Assembly: GCA_024291935.2 (NCBI GenBank)
Contig: CM044316.1
Location: 8,362,501-8,426,500, forward strand
Source: Okapia johnstoni
Lineage: Eukaryota; Chordata; Mammalia; Artiodactyla; Giraffidae
DNA length: 64,000 bases
Reading direction: 5' to 3'
Part shown: in pieces, positions 57,201 to 64,000 of the stretch
Layout: each line of letters begins with the position of its first letter
Numbering within the stretch: the first letter of the stretch is position 1
Notes under the pieces: generated by a model
What the model saw: the letters and a program-made list of their open reading frames with translations, nothing else
Database searches by the model: none
What the model was told of the DNA's origin: nothing
Translations under genes and position numbers: made by a program

Positions 57201-60122
57201 GAACTAGATCCCATAAAAGAAAGAAAAAAGTGAAAGTGTTAGTCGATCAGTCGTGTCTGACTCCGAGACCCCATGGACTGTAGCCCACCAGGCTCCTTTG
57301 TCCACGGAATTCTCCAGGCAAGAATGCTGGAGTGGGTAGTCATTCCCTTCTCCAAGGGATCTTCCTGACCAAGGGACTGAACTCGAGTCTCCTACATTGA
57401 AGGCAAATTCTTTACTGTCTGAGGCACAAGGGAAGCCCACAAAGATTCGGCTTGCTGAAACTAAAGAAAGATCCCCTGTGCCACAATTAAAACCTGGTGG
57501 GACCAAAAAAAAGAGAAAAAGAAAGATACAATGACCAGCCATCCTGAATTACTAGGACTTTCCTAATTTTAAGGCTGGAAGTCCCAGATTCCAGGAAATC
57601 TTTCATCCCCGGATAAACTGGGACCGTTGATTACTCTAAGTTAAATACACAAGTGAGTTTGAATATGGGAATAGAGTAAGGTTAAGATTGGGGGACTTCC
57701 TTGGTGGTCCAACAGCTAAGACTCCATGCTCCCAATGCAGGGGGCCTAGGTTCAGTCCCTGGTCCGGGAACTAGATACTGCATGCCACAGCTAAATGTTC
57801 ACATGCCGAAACTAAAGATCCTGTGTGCTGCAACTAAGATCTGCCACAGCCAAATAGATAAATAATTTTTTTTAAGGTTAGGGGACTTCCCTGGAGGTCC
57901 AGTGGTTGAGAATCCGCCTTCCAATGCAGGGGATATAGGTTAGACCCCTGGATAGGGAACTGAGATCCCACATGGGGCAGCTAAGCCCACAAACTCTGGA
58001 GCCTAAGCACCACAAGGAAGAGACCCACATGCCTCAACTAAGACTTGACTGGGCCAAATAAATTAATTAAAAAAAAAAAAAAGTTAGGGTTGATATAAGG
58101 GTTTGGATTGCAGTGAGGATGGGGCTGAAAAAAGGCTCATGGATAGTGATGGACATGGGAGTAGGGTGATGATTCAGGATGTGGTTGGGGGGAAGAATGC
58201 AGTTGTAGCTGGGTTTGGGGATGGGGGAGAGGCTGAGGCTAGTTTGTAGTTGTGTGGGGCTTGGTGATGGCTTTGGATCTAGACATAGAGATGGGATGGA
58301 GACAGGCCTAAATTTGGAGATGATGGAATCTAAATATGGGGAAGAGGTGACCTTGAAGACAGGGATGGGGGGCTTCCCTGGCAGTCCATTGACTGAGATT
58401 CTGCACTTCCACTGCAGGGGGTGAGGGTTCAATCCCTGGTCAAGGAACTAAGACCCCATATGCCATGTGGCACAGCCAAAACAAATAAATGCTTTTTTTT
58501 TCATTAAAAAAAAAGAGGGATGTGGTGGGGGGCATGGAGTTGGGCTTGGGGATCATGTTGGGACCCGGTTGGAGATAAAGATAGACAGTAAAAGAGCCAA
58601 GCCTTCTAACTCCTACTGAGCCCCATGGTGCTCTGGGACTTCCCAGGCTGACTCCACTCTGGATTCATAAGTGGGGGATGTGGATCCACCTGGAATGCCA
58701 GCACCCCACCCCCACCCCATCCAAGGACATTAAGAGGCCCTGGTGGACTTTTTTTTTTTTTGGCTGCACCACATAGCCTTCATGGCTTCCCTGGTGGCTC
58801 ATTGGTAAAGAATTCATCTGCCAATGCAGGAGATGCAGGTTCAATCCCTGAGTTGGGAAGATACCTTAGAGAAGGAAATGGCAACCCTCTTCAGTACTCT
58901 TTCCTGGGAAAATACATGGACGGAGGAGGCTGGCAGGCTACAGTCTGTGGGGTTGCACAGAGTCACACACGACTGAGCGACTGAGCACACATACGCATAG
59001 CTCTCAGGATCTTAGTTTCCCAACCTGAACCCAGGCCATGGCAGTGAAACCACCAAGTCCTAACCACCAGACCACCAGGGAATTCCTAAAGCCTCCACTT
59101 TTATATACACTTATCAGACTCTTGTTTAGTCCCCAGCCAGGCGCAGATCACTCAAGTCTATTTTGGGTCCTGGGTGCGAATGCAAAGAGATTGAAGAAAT
59201 ACTCGTCCCTGAACAGCTTCTAAAACCCTGGCACTCATGTCTCAGGGCTTTGCATCCACCAGTTCTTTTGGGAACTGCTTTCCTTAACAAACTCCTATTC
59301 ACTCCTCAAGTCTCACTCCAATGACCCTCGCCTGACCCCCAATCCTCCCACTAATGCAGGCAGAGCCTTCAATTACCCTCAGGATTTCCCCAATTTCCTA
59401 CTCCCTCCCCTCTCTGACTTGCTCACCCAAGACTGTACACAGAATTGAGTGTTAGTTGCTCAATCATGTCCGACTCTCAGTGACCCCAGGGACTGTAGCC
59501 CGCCAGGCTCCTCTGTCCATGGAATTCTCCAGGCAAGAATACTGGAGTGGGTTGCCATTCCCTTCTTCAGGGGATCTTCCTTGCCCAGGTATAGAACCCA
59601 GGTCTCTCACATTGCAGGCAGATTCTTTACCGTCTGAGCCACCAGGGAAGCCCCTGTGCACAGAACTGCCTCCCCCATCAGACTGAGAGACCCTCAAGAT
59701 GGAGGCATGGATGCTCCCACCATTATGGTGCTCAGCATGAGCAGGCTGACCGTGTGTGTCTGCTATGCCCAGCTAATTGCCCCCGGGGAGTCTGCTCCCC
59801 ACCCTTCATCCCTCAGCCTCAGGCTGCACATCCTTCACCTGGCCTCAGAGAGTTCCTCTTACCTGGCTTGGGAGGAAGGTCCTTGTAGGGTGGCGTCATG
59901 TTCTCGTAGTCGTCATCATCATCCTCTTCCCTGGACCCTTCTAGAGGAAAGGCAAGTGAGAGCCCAGCCCACTGTCCCCTCTGTCCCTCACACCCTGGTC
60001 TCCAGCCCCAAGGTGGGAACACTGTAACCTGGGTCCTGACCACCCCTGGCCCCCAGCCCACGCCTGGCCAGGGCCCTACCCGGCAGGTCCCGGCACCCAG
60101 TATTGGTATACAGGGTGCACAT
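39547..60122 (-). CDS. CLEC17A: CLEC17A (prolectin), type II membrane C-type lectin, complete coding region
   Basis: Calcium-dependent mannose/fucose-binding receptor, known from B cells, single-pass in the plasma membrane. Join on the - strand: 60080-60122, 59863-59940, 56949-56981, 56816-56866, 56691-56732, 56057-56098, 54607-54744, 54378-54440, 52272-52367, 51896-52047, 45106-45215, 39547-39682. Total 984 bases, 327 residues plus stop, all phases matching. Tail 1-116: acidic/tyrosine module (YENM at 26-29, YKDL at 33-36), then Pro-rich PPRPPR. Membrane helix about 117-141. Neck 143-195 with sequon NQS at 185. Lectin domain 197-327 with WLGLND at 260-265, EPN at 289-291, Glu297, WND at 308-310, and the expected cysteines. 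Start chosen because MCTLYTNTG aligns with the human N-terminus (from memory). Oddities: one copy of the tail module and a GC donor in the last intron. No poly(A) signal was seen within about 1.5 kb after the stop. Confidence 0.94.
39826..40035 (+). repeat. Bov-tA-type SINE
   Basis: Sense copy inside CLEC17A intron 11 (antisense to the gene). Confidence 0.82.
40225..40700 (+). repeat. L1 3' end
   Basis: Sense L1 tail: actactcagccataaaaaga through aactatactccaatacaaaa. Confidence 0.8.
40702..41100 (+). repeat. CHR-type SINE and L1 tail piece
   Basis: CHR-type SINE at 40702-40880 (head aggacttccctggcagtcca). 40940-41100 is an L1 tail (cactatgttgtacacctgtg). Confidence 0.72.
41430..41735 (-). 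repeat. L1 3' end
   Basis: Antisense L1 tail: aattggagtataattgcttt to gtccacagagcc. Confidence 0.8.
42180..42830 (+). repeat. Old L1 with a younger L1 tail nested in it
   Basis: Old L1 coding/3' sequence at 42180-42495 and 42650-42830 (agatatgaatagataattca; aagtcaagctggtgagagaa). A younger L1 tail (about 42500-42645) lies between ctacatt repeats. Confidence 0.65.
42890..43205 (+). repeat. Long CHR-type SINE
   Basis: Sense copy, ttccttggtggctcagtggt head, extended body, A-rich end. Confidence 0.84.
43265..43450 (+). repeat. MIR SINE fragment
   Basis: agcatagactttgaagccag and ctctgtttccatgtctttaa are MIR words. Confidence 0.6.
43508..43645 (+). repeat. CHR-type SINE
   Basis: Sense copy, gggacttctccagtggttaa head, tail with ataaataaataaa. 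Confidence 0.82.
43970..45010 (-). repeat. Two L1 3' ends in series, antisense
   Basis: Younger tail at 43970-44560 (tacattgatatgaatctgcc) followed by another at 44565-45010 (aattggaggataattgcttt). The second stops about 95 bp before CLEC17A exon 11. Confidence 0.82.
45104..45105 (-). other. CLEC17A: Non-canonical GC splice donor of CLEC17A intron 11
   Basis: Exon 11 ends TTTGAG and the intron begins GCAAGT; the - strand bases at 45105 and 45104 are G and C. The rest of the site matches the strong consensus (AG before, AAGT after), as is normal for functional GC-AG introns. The only acceptor in correct phase is at 39683-39684. Confidence 0.85.
45106..45215 (-). CDS. CLEC17A: CLEC17A exon 11: lectin domain, middle part
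   Basis: 110 bp, phase 0 to 2, acceptor TATACTTGCAG, donor GCAAGT. Encodes [20 protein letters not shown] then [16 protein letters not shown], with the WIGL-type motif (WLGLND) and WRWLDG. It lies between an L1 tail and a BovB insertion and is too short to stand out as an open frame. The frame continues exactly into exon 12 through the split Ser283 codon. Confidence 0.95.
45400..45545 (+). repeat. MIR SINE fragment
   Basis: tgcctcaatttccacctctg and taaaatgggataattgtagc are typical MIR words. Confidence 0.65.
45553..46940 (-). repeat. L1 3' end, antisense, host of a BovB insertion
   Basis: L1 tail starts at about 45553 (tattggagtatagtagattt) and resumes at 46555 (aacactgtgttagtttctcc), running to about 46940. 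Confidence 0.85.
45583..46554 (+). repeat. BovB LINE, internally deleted, with target-site duplication
   Basis: Flanked by exact agatttccaa (45573-45582 and 46555-46564). A piece of the 5' coding region is joined to the RT end (YADDTT readable near 45776-45793), then the 3' region and a tgaac-repeat tail. Dead copy in CLEC17A intron 10. Confidence 0.92.
47215..47985 (+). repeat. CHR-type SINE split by an L1 tail
   Basis: SINE body at about 47215-47470 and its tail at about 47940-47985 (gaccaagcatagccaaaaat). A sense L1 3' end lies between (47480-47935). Confidence 0.75.
48483..48738 (+). repeat. BovB LINE 3' end
   Basis: Sense, starts gaagctgaaactccaatcct and ends gtcggatatgatttagtgac. Confidence 0.86.
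48808..49012 (+). repeat. Bov-tA-type SINE
   Basis: Sense copy, aggcttcccaggtggctcag head. Confidence 0.86.
49020..49160. repeat. MIR SINE fragment
   Basis: ccccattttacagatgggaa and gaggcacagagcagttaaat are the MIR core. Confidence 0.75.
49215..49350 (-). repeat. Bov-tA-type SINE, truncated
   Basis: Antisense, ctgctgctaagtcgctttag to gagtgggttgccatccttcc. Confidence 0.8.
49590..51165 (+). repeat. Old L1 coding fragment broken by a cluster of insertions
   Basis: Old L1 at 49590-49735 and 51010-51165 (attgaattgaaaaaagagaa). Between: antisense CHR-type (49770-49950), antisense Bov-tA-type (49953-50145 and 50215-50435), sense L1 tail (50460-50890, 50965-51010) and a sense Bov-tA head (50893-50962). 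Confidence 0.7.
51225..51790 (+). repeat. MIR-like fragments
   Basis: aaactgagactcagattgga and aaccccagctctgacattta are MIR-like. Otherwise intronic sequence without recognisable signals up to CLEC17A exon 10. Confidence 0.45.
51896..52047 (-). CDS. CLEC17A: CLEC17A exon 10: lectin domain, first part
   Basis: 152 bp, phase 1 to 0, acceptor CTGTCTCCAG, donor GTGAGC. Encodes [20 protein letters not shown] then [20 protein letters not shown] and [11 protein letters not shown]: the first long-loop cysteines, the WDEAR helix-1 motif and the CQ pair of a C-type lectin domain. Confidence 0.95.
52272..52367 (-). CDS. CLEC17A: CLEC17A exon 9: neck
   Basis: 96 bp, phase 1 to 1, acceptor CTGCTGACAG, donor GTAAGT. 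Encodes [20 protein letters not shown] and then [12 protein letters not shown], with Leu/Ile heptads and an N-glycosylation sequon NQS. Confidence 0.93.
53040..53225 (+). repeat. Imperfect (GATA)n-type microsatellite
   Basis: Interspersed gata/gatg/ggta units with several interruptions over about 185 bp in CLEC17A intron 8. Confidence 0.9.
54168..54206 (+). repeat. (CA)n microsatellite
   Basis: About 18 CA units, about 170 bp from CLEC17A exon 8. Confidence 0.93.
54378..54440 (-). CDS. CLEC17A: CLEC17A exon 8: neck
   Basis: 63 bp, phase 1 to 1, acceptor TTCTTATAG, donor GTGAGT. Encodes [20 protein letters not shown] plus Asn, a heptad-like amphipathic stretch expected to form the start of the oligomerising neck. 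Confidence 0.92.
54480..54555 (-). repeat. Bov-tA-type SINE, 3' part only
   Basis: ttgttgttcttgtttaatca then gtgtccgactcttttgcgac, ending at ggactgtggcccccaagtcc; lies between CLEC17A exons 7 and 8. Confidence 0.75.
54607..54744 (-). CDS. CLEC17A: CLEC17A exon 7: membrane anchor
   Basis: 138 bp, phase 1 to 1, acceptor CACCCCCCAG, donor GTGAGT. Encodes [20 protein letters not shown] and then the hydrophobic [20 protein letters not shown] plus VVTLIK. The Arg before the helix and the orientation (lectin domain after it) fit a type II signal anchor. Confidence 0.94.
55095..55765 (-). repeat. L1 3' end with (TA)n
   Basis: Antisense L1 tail (aattggggtataattgcttt) with an AT-rich expansion at 55185-55252. 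Confidence 0.83.
56057..56098 (-). CDS. CLEC17A: CLEC17A exon 6: cytoplasmic tail
   Basis: 42 bp, phase 1 to 1, acceptor TTTCTCCCAG, donor GTAAGT. Encodes [14 protein letters not shown]. It keeps the frame between exon 5 and the membrane exon; it could be skipped without a frameshift. Assigned mainly from splice sites and phase. Confidence 0.78.
56127..56627. repeat. 80-bp direct duplication flanking a CHR-type SINE
   Basis: Copy 1 at 56127-56207 and copy 2 at 56548-56627 share agtcactgaaagactttgtc and more, with a few differences. A sense CHR-type SINE (56216-56546) lies between. Confidence 0.85.
56691..56732 (-). CDS. CLEC17A: CLEC17A exon 5: cytoplasmic tail
   Basis: 42 bp, phase 1 to 1, acceptor CCCTTCCAG, donor GTGAGC. 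Encodes [14 protein letters not shown]. Low complexity in Thr, Pro and Leu; assigned by phase, good splice sites and position, with weak residue similarity to human. Confidence 0.8.
56816..56866 (-). CDS. CLEC17A: CLEC17A exon 4: cytoplasmic tail
   Basis: 51 bp, phase 1 to 1, acceptor CCTCCTCAG, donor GTGAGG. Encodes [17 protein letters not shown], matching the basic and Pro-rich PPLPCK segment of the family. Confidence 0.88.
56949..56981 (-). CDS. CLEC17A: CLEC17A exon 3: proline-rich tail
   Basis: 33 bp, phase 1 to 1, acceptor CTTTTCCAG, donor GTGAGC. Encodes [11 protein letters not shown]; the PPRPPR core resembles an SH3-binding stretch and is shared with human prolectin as I recall it. 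Too short to show as a clear open frame alone. Confidence 0.88.
57000..58580. repeat. Degenerate GGGATGG-rich repeat tract with SINE insertions
   Basis: Loose repeats of gggatggggttg / ggacatgggagtag type at about 57030-57145, 57640-57685, 58085-58370 and 58505-58590. Inserted are CHR-type SINEs (57145-57215, 57690-57875, 57880-58082, 58370-58500, all sense) and an antisense Bov-tA-type at 57230-57445. Confidence 0.6.
58748..59090 (-). repeat. CHR-type SINE split by a Bov-tA-type SINE
   Basis: Antisense CHR-type: tttttttggctgcaccacat at the left, gaccaccagggaattcct at the right. Sense Bov-tA-type at about 58782-58990 sits between. Confidence 0.82.
59445..59655 (-). repeat. Bov-tA-type SINE
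   Basis: Antisense full copy about 210 bp downstream of CLEC17A exon 2. Confidence 0.88.
59863..59940 (-). CDS. CLEC17A: CLEC17A exon 2: acidic tyrosine module of cytoplasmic tail
   Basis: 78 bp, phase 1 at both ends, acceptor TTTCCTCTAG, donor GTAAGA. Encodes [20 protein letters not shown] followed by DLPPKPG: five Asp before a tyrosine motif and a proline-rich end. Symmetrical phase means the exon can be duplicated or lost without a frameshift. Only one copy is present. Confidence 0.93.
60080..60122 (-). CDS. CLEC17A: CLEC17A exon 1: N-terminus
   Basis: 43 coding bases, donor GTAGGG. Encodes [14 protein letters not shown] and the first base of the next codon. An in-frame upstream Met exists at 60194, but the shorter start fits the family N-terminus. 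The YTN at residues 5-7 has the form of a Grb2-type phosphotyrosine site. No clear TATA box or CpG island is visible just upstream. Confidence 0.85.
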
Positions 60123-60284
60123 GGCTGCAGTTAACACCAGGAGCCTGAGAAGGAACGGGTAGGGTCTGACAGCCTCTACTCCTTGTGTCCCCAACTCAGA
60201 TGTCTGGGGCTTTTCTCAGTTCCTTTTTTCTTTCTCTTTAGTAGTTAAGAACATGCAAATCCATCTGGAGGGAAACACCCCAGA

Positions 60285-60318
<34 letters not shown>
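60285..60318 (+). repeat. (CA)n microsatellite
   Basis: About 16 CA units, some 165 bp upstream of the CLEC17A start codon. Confidence 0.93.
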
Positions 60319-60320
<2 letters not shown>

Positions 60321-60739
60321 ATGTTTCCCCCCAGTTTGAATTCATGCATAGAAGTAACAATGACAACAGCCCCTGCATTTGAGTTCCCACAGAGCACCAA
60401 GCCCTGGGTGAAAAAGATGGAGAAGCTCCTTTCTTCATGGACCCGTCAGTTGAGACAGGAAAGACGACACACCTGTAAAGAAATACCGAAATACGCGATA
60501 CAGTTTGCTTTTTCATTTTATTTCCAGTAGTAACAAAGTATTATTTTAAAATACGATAAAACAGGGTAAAGGTATCGGATGGGGGCTAATGTAGAGAGGT
60601 GATCAGGGAAGGCCTCCCGGAAGCAGTGACATTCGCAACAAGATGTTAAAGTGATCGGTGCTAAGTACTCCCACATTCCACAGTGAAGTTCTAGGCTCCA
60701 TATAGCTACATAAGACATAACCCCCAAAACTTCATGACT

Positions 60740-61003
60740 GGGCTCCCCTGGTGACTCAGTGGAATCCACCTGCTAATGCAGGAGACACGGGTTCGATCCC
60801 TGGTCCGAGAAGATCCTACAAGATGTGGAGCAACTAAGCCTGTGTACCACAACTACTGAGCCTACATGCTCTAGAGCCCATGCTCTGCAACAAGAGAAAC
60901 CCTTGAACAGCAACTAGAGTACCCCCATTTGCCGCAACTAGAGAAAGCCCAGCACAGCAATGAAGACACAACACAGCCAAGAATAAAGAAATTTTTTTTT
61001 CAA

Positions 61004-61033
<30 letters not shown>
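60740..61033 (+). repeat. Long CHR-type SINE with poly-A
   Basis: Sense copy (gggctcccctggtgactcag head) with a tail of over 20 A at 61008-61032. Confidence 0.85.
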
Positions 61034-61034
<1 letters not shown>

Positions 61035-61099
61035 TGTCCCCACCGAAGCCTCAGACAGATAGTGGTCCTGCTGGCCCCTTGGTCTCAGCCACATGAAAG

Positions 61100-62160
61100 G
61101 ATTTTGAAGTTCTGGCCTTCAGAACTATAAGAGAGTTAATTTTCATTGTTTTAAACCACATTGTGATGACTTGTTTTAGTAAGCATAGCACATTACATCC
61201 CCCAGAGGCCAAGACCCCAATTCCTCTTTTGAGGGGCTTTCCACTAAAAGTGAAAGGAAATGCAACTCAGATGGGCTTAAACAATCAGGAAACCCCGTCG
61301 GTCCCGTCCTTGTACATGTTACAATATTGGGCTGGGTGGTCGTAACAGAGATTCAGAACAAGAGTGACTTAAACGAGATGGAATTTACTTCTCACCTCAC
61401 GGTCTCAGAATAAGCAATTCAGTCTCCGCCAGTGGAAACTCGTCACCAGCACATGCACAGGGGGATGGCCCCAGCCCTACTTGAGGTGGGAGGGTGGCAG
61501 CCGACCAGCCCCCCTCTCCAGAGAAAGCTCACCCCCGGGGCTGGACTTTCCCGTTGCCATGATGTCACACAGAACCTCTCCCATCTACCTGAGTTGTAGG
61601 TGTGCTGGGGAAATGGAGGTTCACCTGAGAAGGAAGACCCTGTCTGCCCAGCAAATACCCACTGACCAACGAGTATCAGATTATCCAGATGGATATGGGG
61701 GGTCAGGGTGGAGGGGTAAGGAAGCGATGGGCTGGAGGCACCAGCCAAGAGGACGGACAGAATCTCTGGCCATCAAGAGCATCCTTTAAGGTGTGTGAGC
61801 CCGGGGAAGGTAAATAAGGTGAAGGCTGGATGGTCTCACTATGGGAGGGTGATCTCCACACAGCCAAGGTCCTGCCTTGAGACTTGACACCCAGTAGGTA
61901 TGCAGGAACTGGTATTGGAATCCAGTCCCATCAACCGGGTATAACGTAACGCCATGGGCCCAGGCTGACCCAGCTCTGTCCCTCTTGCTGTGTGACTTCA
62001 GGGGTATAGAACAACATCTCTGAGCAAAGGTCTCCTGATATGTCCAATGGAAACTGGAAACATTTATCCATTCAACAACATTTATCCATTCAACAGATGT
62101 GTATTAGGCTCTGTTCTAGGTACTAAGGAGACATTGGTGAACAACAATAACAATAAAAAT
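61100..62160. other. Region upstream of CLEC17A, no gene recognised
   Basis: No exon with family resemblance was found on either strand. A diverged dispersed-repeat-like stretch lies near 61330-61640 (gtgacttaaacgagatggaa). Two open frames overlap here (61443-61789, one per strand) without recognisable protein features. Confidence 0.5.
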
Positions 62161-62174
62161 CCCTACCCTTGGGA

Positions 62175-62560
62175 GGAGTTGTTGTTGTTCAGTCTCTAAG
62201 TTATGTCTGACTCTTTGCAACCCCATGGACTGCAGGACGCCAGGCTTCCCTGTCCTTCTCTATCTCCCAGAGTTTGCTCAAACTCATGTCCACTGAGTTG
62301 GTGATGCCATCCAACCATCTCATCCTCTGCCACCCCCTTCTCTTCCTGTCTTCAATCTTTCCCAGCATGTCAGTGAGTCAGCTGACATGACTCATGCTGG
62401 GAGTCATAAATCAATGAGTCAGCTCTTCGAATCATGTGGCCAAAGTATTGGAGTTTCAGCTTCAGCATCAGTCCTTCCAATGAATATTCAGGGTTGATTT
62501 CCTTTGGGATTGACTGGTTTGATTTCCTTGCTGTCCAAGGGACTCTCAAGAGTCTTGGGA
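62175..62560 (-). repeat. BovB LINE 3' end, antisense
   Basis: gttgttgttcagtctctaag to gggactctcaagagtcttgg. It carries a small internal duplication around 62365-62405 (gtcagctgacatgactcatg). Confidence 0.83.
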
Positions 62561-62579
62561 GTAGAGATAATGAATAAAA

Positions 62580-63200
62580 TAAATTAATAAGATATCTTGT
62601 ATCGAGAACAAATTAGCGGTTACCATCAGGGAGAAGGAAGAGAAGAGGGTCAAGACAGGGGTAGGGGATTAAGAGATACAAACTGCTATGAATAAAACAG
62701 ATAAGCAACAAGTATACATTGTACAGCATCGGGAAATACAGCCAGTATTTTGTAATTTTTTTTTTTTTGGCTGTACTGAATCTTTGTTGTTGCTTGAACT
62801 TTTCTCTAATTACAGCGAGCAGGGGCTACTCTTCCTTGTGTGCAGGCTTCTCATTGTGGTGGCTTCTCTTGGCATACAGGCTCTAGGCGCACAGACTTCA
62901 GTAGTTGCAGTGCTTGGGCTCAGGAGCTACAGCTCAAGGGCTGTAGAGCTCGGGCTCAGTAGTTGTGGCACACGGGCTTAGTGGCCCCGAGGCATGTGGG
63001 ATCTTACCAGACCAGGGATCGAACCTGTGTCCCCTGCATTGGTAGGCAGATTCTTAGCCACTGGACCACCAGGGAAGTTCTGTTATAACTTTAAATGGAG
63101 TATAATCTATAAAAATGTTGAATCACTATGTGTACACTTGAAATTAGTATAATATTGTGAACTAACTATACTTCAATAAAAAATATATCTTAGAAATGTT
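62580..63200 (+). repeat. L1 3' end split by a long CHR-type SINE
   Basis: Sense L1 tail 62590-62755 and 63085-63190 (taactttaaatggagtataa). The antisense CHR-type SINE is at 62757-63082. Confidence 0.78.
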
Positions 63201-63562
63201 GTTAGATAGGTATAAGCAGAAAAAAGAAGAAAAATAAAGCGGGCAAGAGGAATCGAGCATGCATAGGGTGGGGAGCATGGCAATAGTAAGGAAGATCACA
63301 GAATATAGATCACACAAAACATGGTCTTGGACCAGAACCAAACTGTACTAGAAATCACAGAACAATAACTGGAAAATCCACAAGTAGTTGGAAATTAAAT
63401 CTCTCCCATGAGTCAAACAGAAAGTCGAAACTTGAAAATATCTTTAATTAAATGAAAGTGAAAACATACCATACAAAAATATGTGGGGTGCAACTAAAGC
63501 AGTGCTAAGGGAAAGGGAGGGAATTAAACACATGTTTAAGAAGGTGTTCCTTCTTACTCGGG

Positions 63563-63690
63563 GGCGTTCCCTGGCAGTCCAGTGGTTAGGGCTCCAAATG
63601 CCCTGGCCAAAGTTCAATCCCTGGTCAGGAAACAAAGATCCCACAAGGTGCACGGCACAGAAAGAAGGAGAAGAAGAAAGAAGTAGAAGG
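63563..63690 (+). repeat. CHR-type SINE
   Basis: Sense copy, gggcgttccctggcagtcca head, purine-rich tail. The preceding stretch (63340-63560) resembles old L1 ORF2. Confidence 0.75.
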
Positions 63691-63904
63691 TGGTGACTGG
63701 GTCTATCTGAAAGTTGGTAAGAAAGGAGATGTTTTTTCCGTTCTTTTTTTCCTCAAGTAACACTCATAAGAACATCTCTTTTACTTGCGTTTCTAGACAT
63801 TTCTCCACATGCATTACAGAATTATCTATATATCCATTCACTAAAGTAAAACTGTTCACAACTGGATGAGCAAGAAACACTCAAAAAACATGGGTTTTGA
63901 CTGT

Positions 63905-64000
63905 TTGTTTTGTTTTTGGACACACCATGTGGCACGTGGGACCTTAGTTTCCCCACCAGGGATCAAACTTGCGCCTCCTGCATTGGAAGTTTGCAGTCTT
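63905..64000 (-). repeat. CHR-type SINE, cut by window end
   Basis: Antisense; ttgtttttggacacaccatg then agggatcaaacttgcgcctc, continuing past the last base. Confidence 0.8.

Noticed and set aside
57000..59860. Possible decayed second copy of the CLEC17A tail exon
   Set aside because: No second run of Asp codons followed by TACGAGAAC was seen on the - strand; what remains is SINEs and the G-rich tract.
59656..60027. 123-codon open frame on the + strand
   Set aside because: It overlaps CLEC17A exon 2 in antisense, has no family features and no splice or poly(A) context.
330..64000. Many tRNA-like B-box segments (ggttcgatccctgg)
   Set aside because: They are heads of tRNA-derived SINEs. None has a paired acceptor stem or cloverleaf, so no tRNA gene is called.
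60190..64000. Possible start of a further gene upstream of CLEC17A
   Set aside because: Only repeats and featureless open frames are visible. The neighbouring human gene that I would expect (NDUFB7) was not recognised here.

Overview
This is a vertebrate, clearly ruminant (Bovidae-type), genomic window. It is packed with ruminant-specific retroposons: BovB LINE fragments, Bov-tA-type SINEs, cetartiodactyl tRNA-derived SINEs of the CHR type, and many L1 3' tails. The two genes present are split into short exons with spliceosomal borders. The sequence alone does not tell cattle from sheep, goat or buffalo. Long open frames are few, and most are repeat-derived.

Two convergent (tail-to-tail) immune-cell genes occupy the window. 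On the + strand (838-26488) lie the last ten coding exons of ADGRE3 (EMR3), an adhesion GPCR of the EGF-TM7 family. They cover the end of the GAIN domain, the GPS cleavage site, all seven membrane helices and the cytoplasmic tail. The signal peptide, EGF and stalk exons lie upstream of position 1. The visible frame is open throughout. On the - strand (60122 down to 39547) lies a complete CLEC17A (prolectin) gene: twelve coding exons, 984 coding bases, 327 residues, with every splice phase matching. It encodes a type II membrane C-type lectin with a short tyrosine/proline-rich cytoplasmic tail, one membrane helix, a neck and a mannose-type EPN lectin domain. This ADGRE3-CLEC17A neighbourhood and its convergent orientation match what I recall of human 19p13.12.

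Layout: 1-26.7 kb, ADGRE3 exons in introns holding SINEs, L1 tails, several antisense LTR-like pieces and a MER20. 26.7-39.5 kb, intergenic, with a nested BovB pair, a second MER20, SINEs and L1 tails. 39.5-60.1 kb, CLEC17A, whose largest introns (39.7-45.1 kb and 45.2-51.9 kb) are almost wholly repeats. 60.1-64 kb, upstream of CLEC17A, repeats and no further gene.

No bacterial-style system, CRISPR array or novel gene cluster is present. The points most worth following are changes in the two genes: a YENM (YxNM) signalling motif in the CLEC17A tail, a single copy of a tail module that I recall as triplicated in human, a GC-AG intron inside the lectin domain, a lost GPS cysteine in ADGRE3, and an altered ADGRE3 C-terminus. 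Several nested retroposon insertions have readable target-site duplications. Comparisons with human proteins are from memory and are marked so; repeat borders are approximate unless a duplication fixes them.
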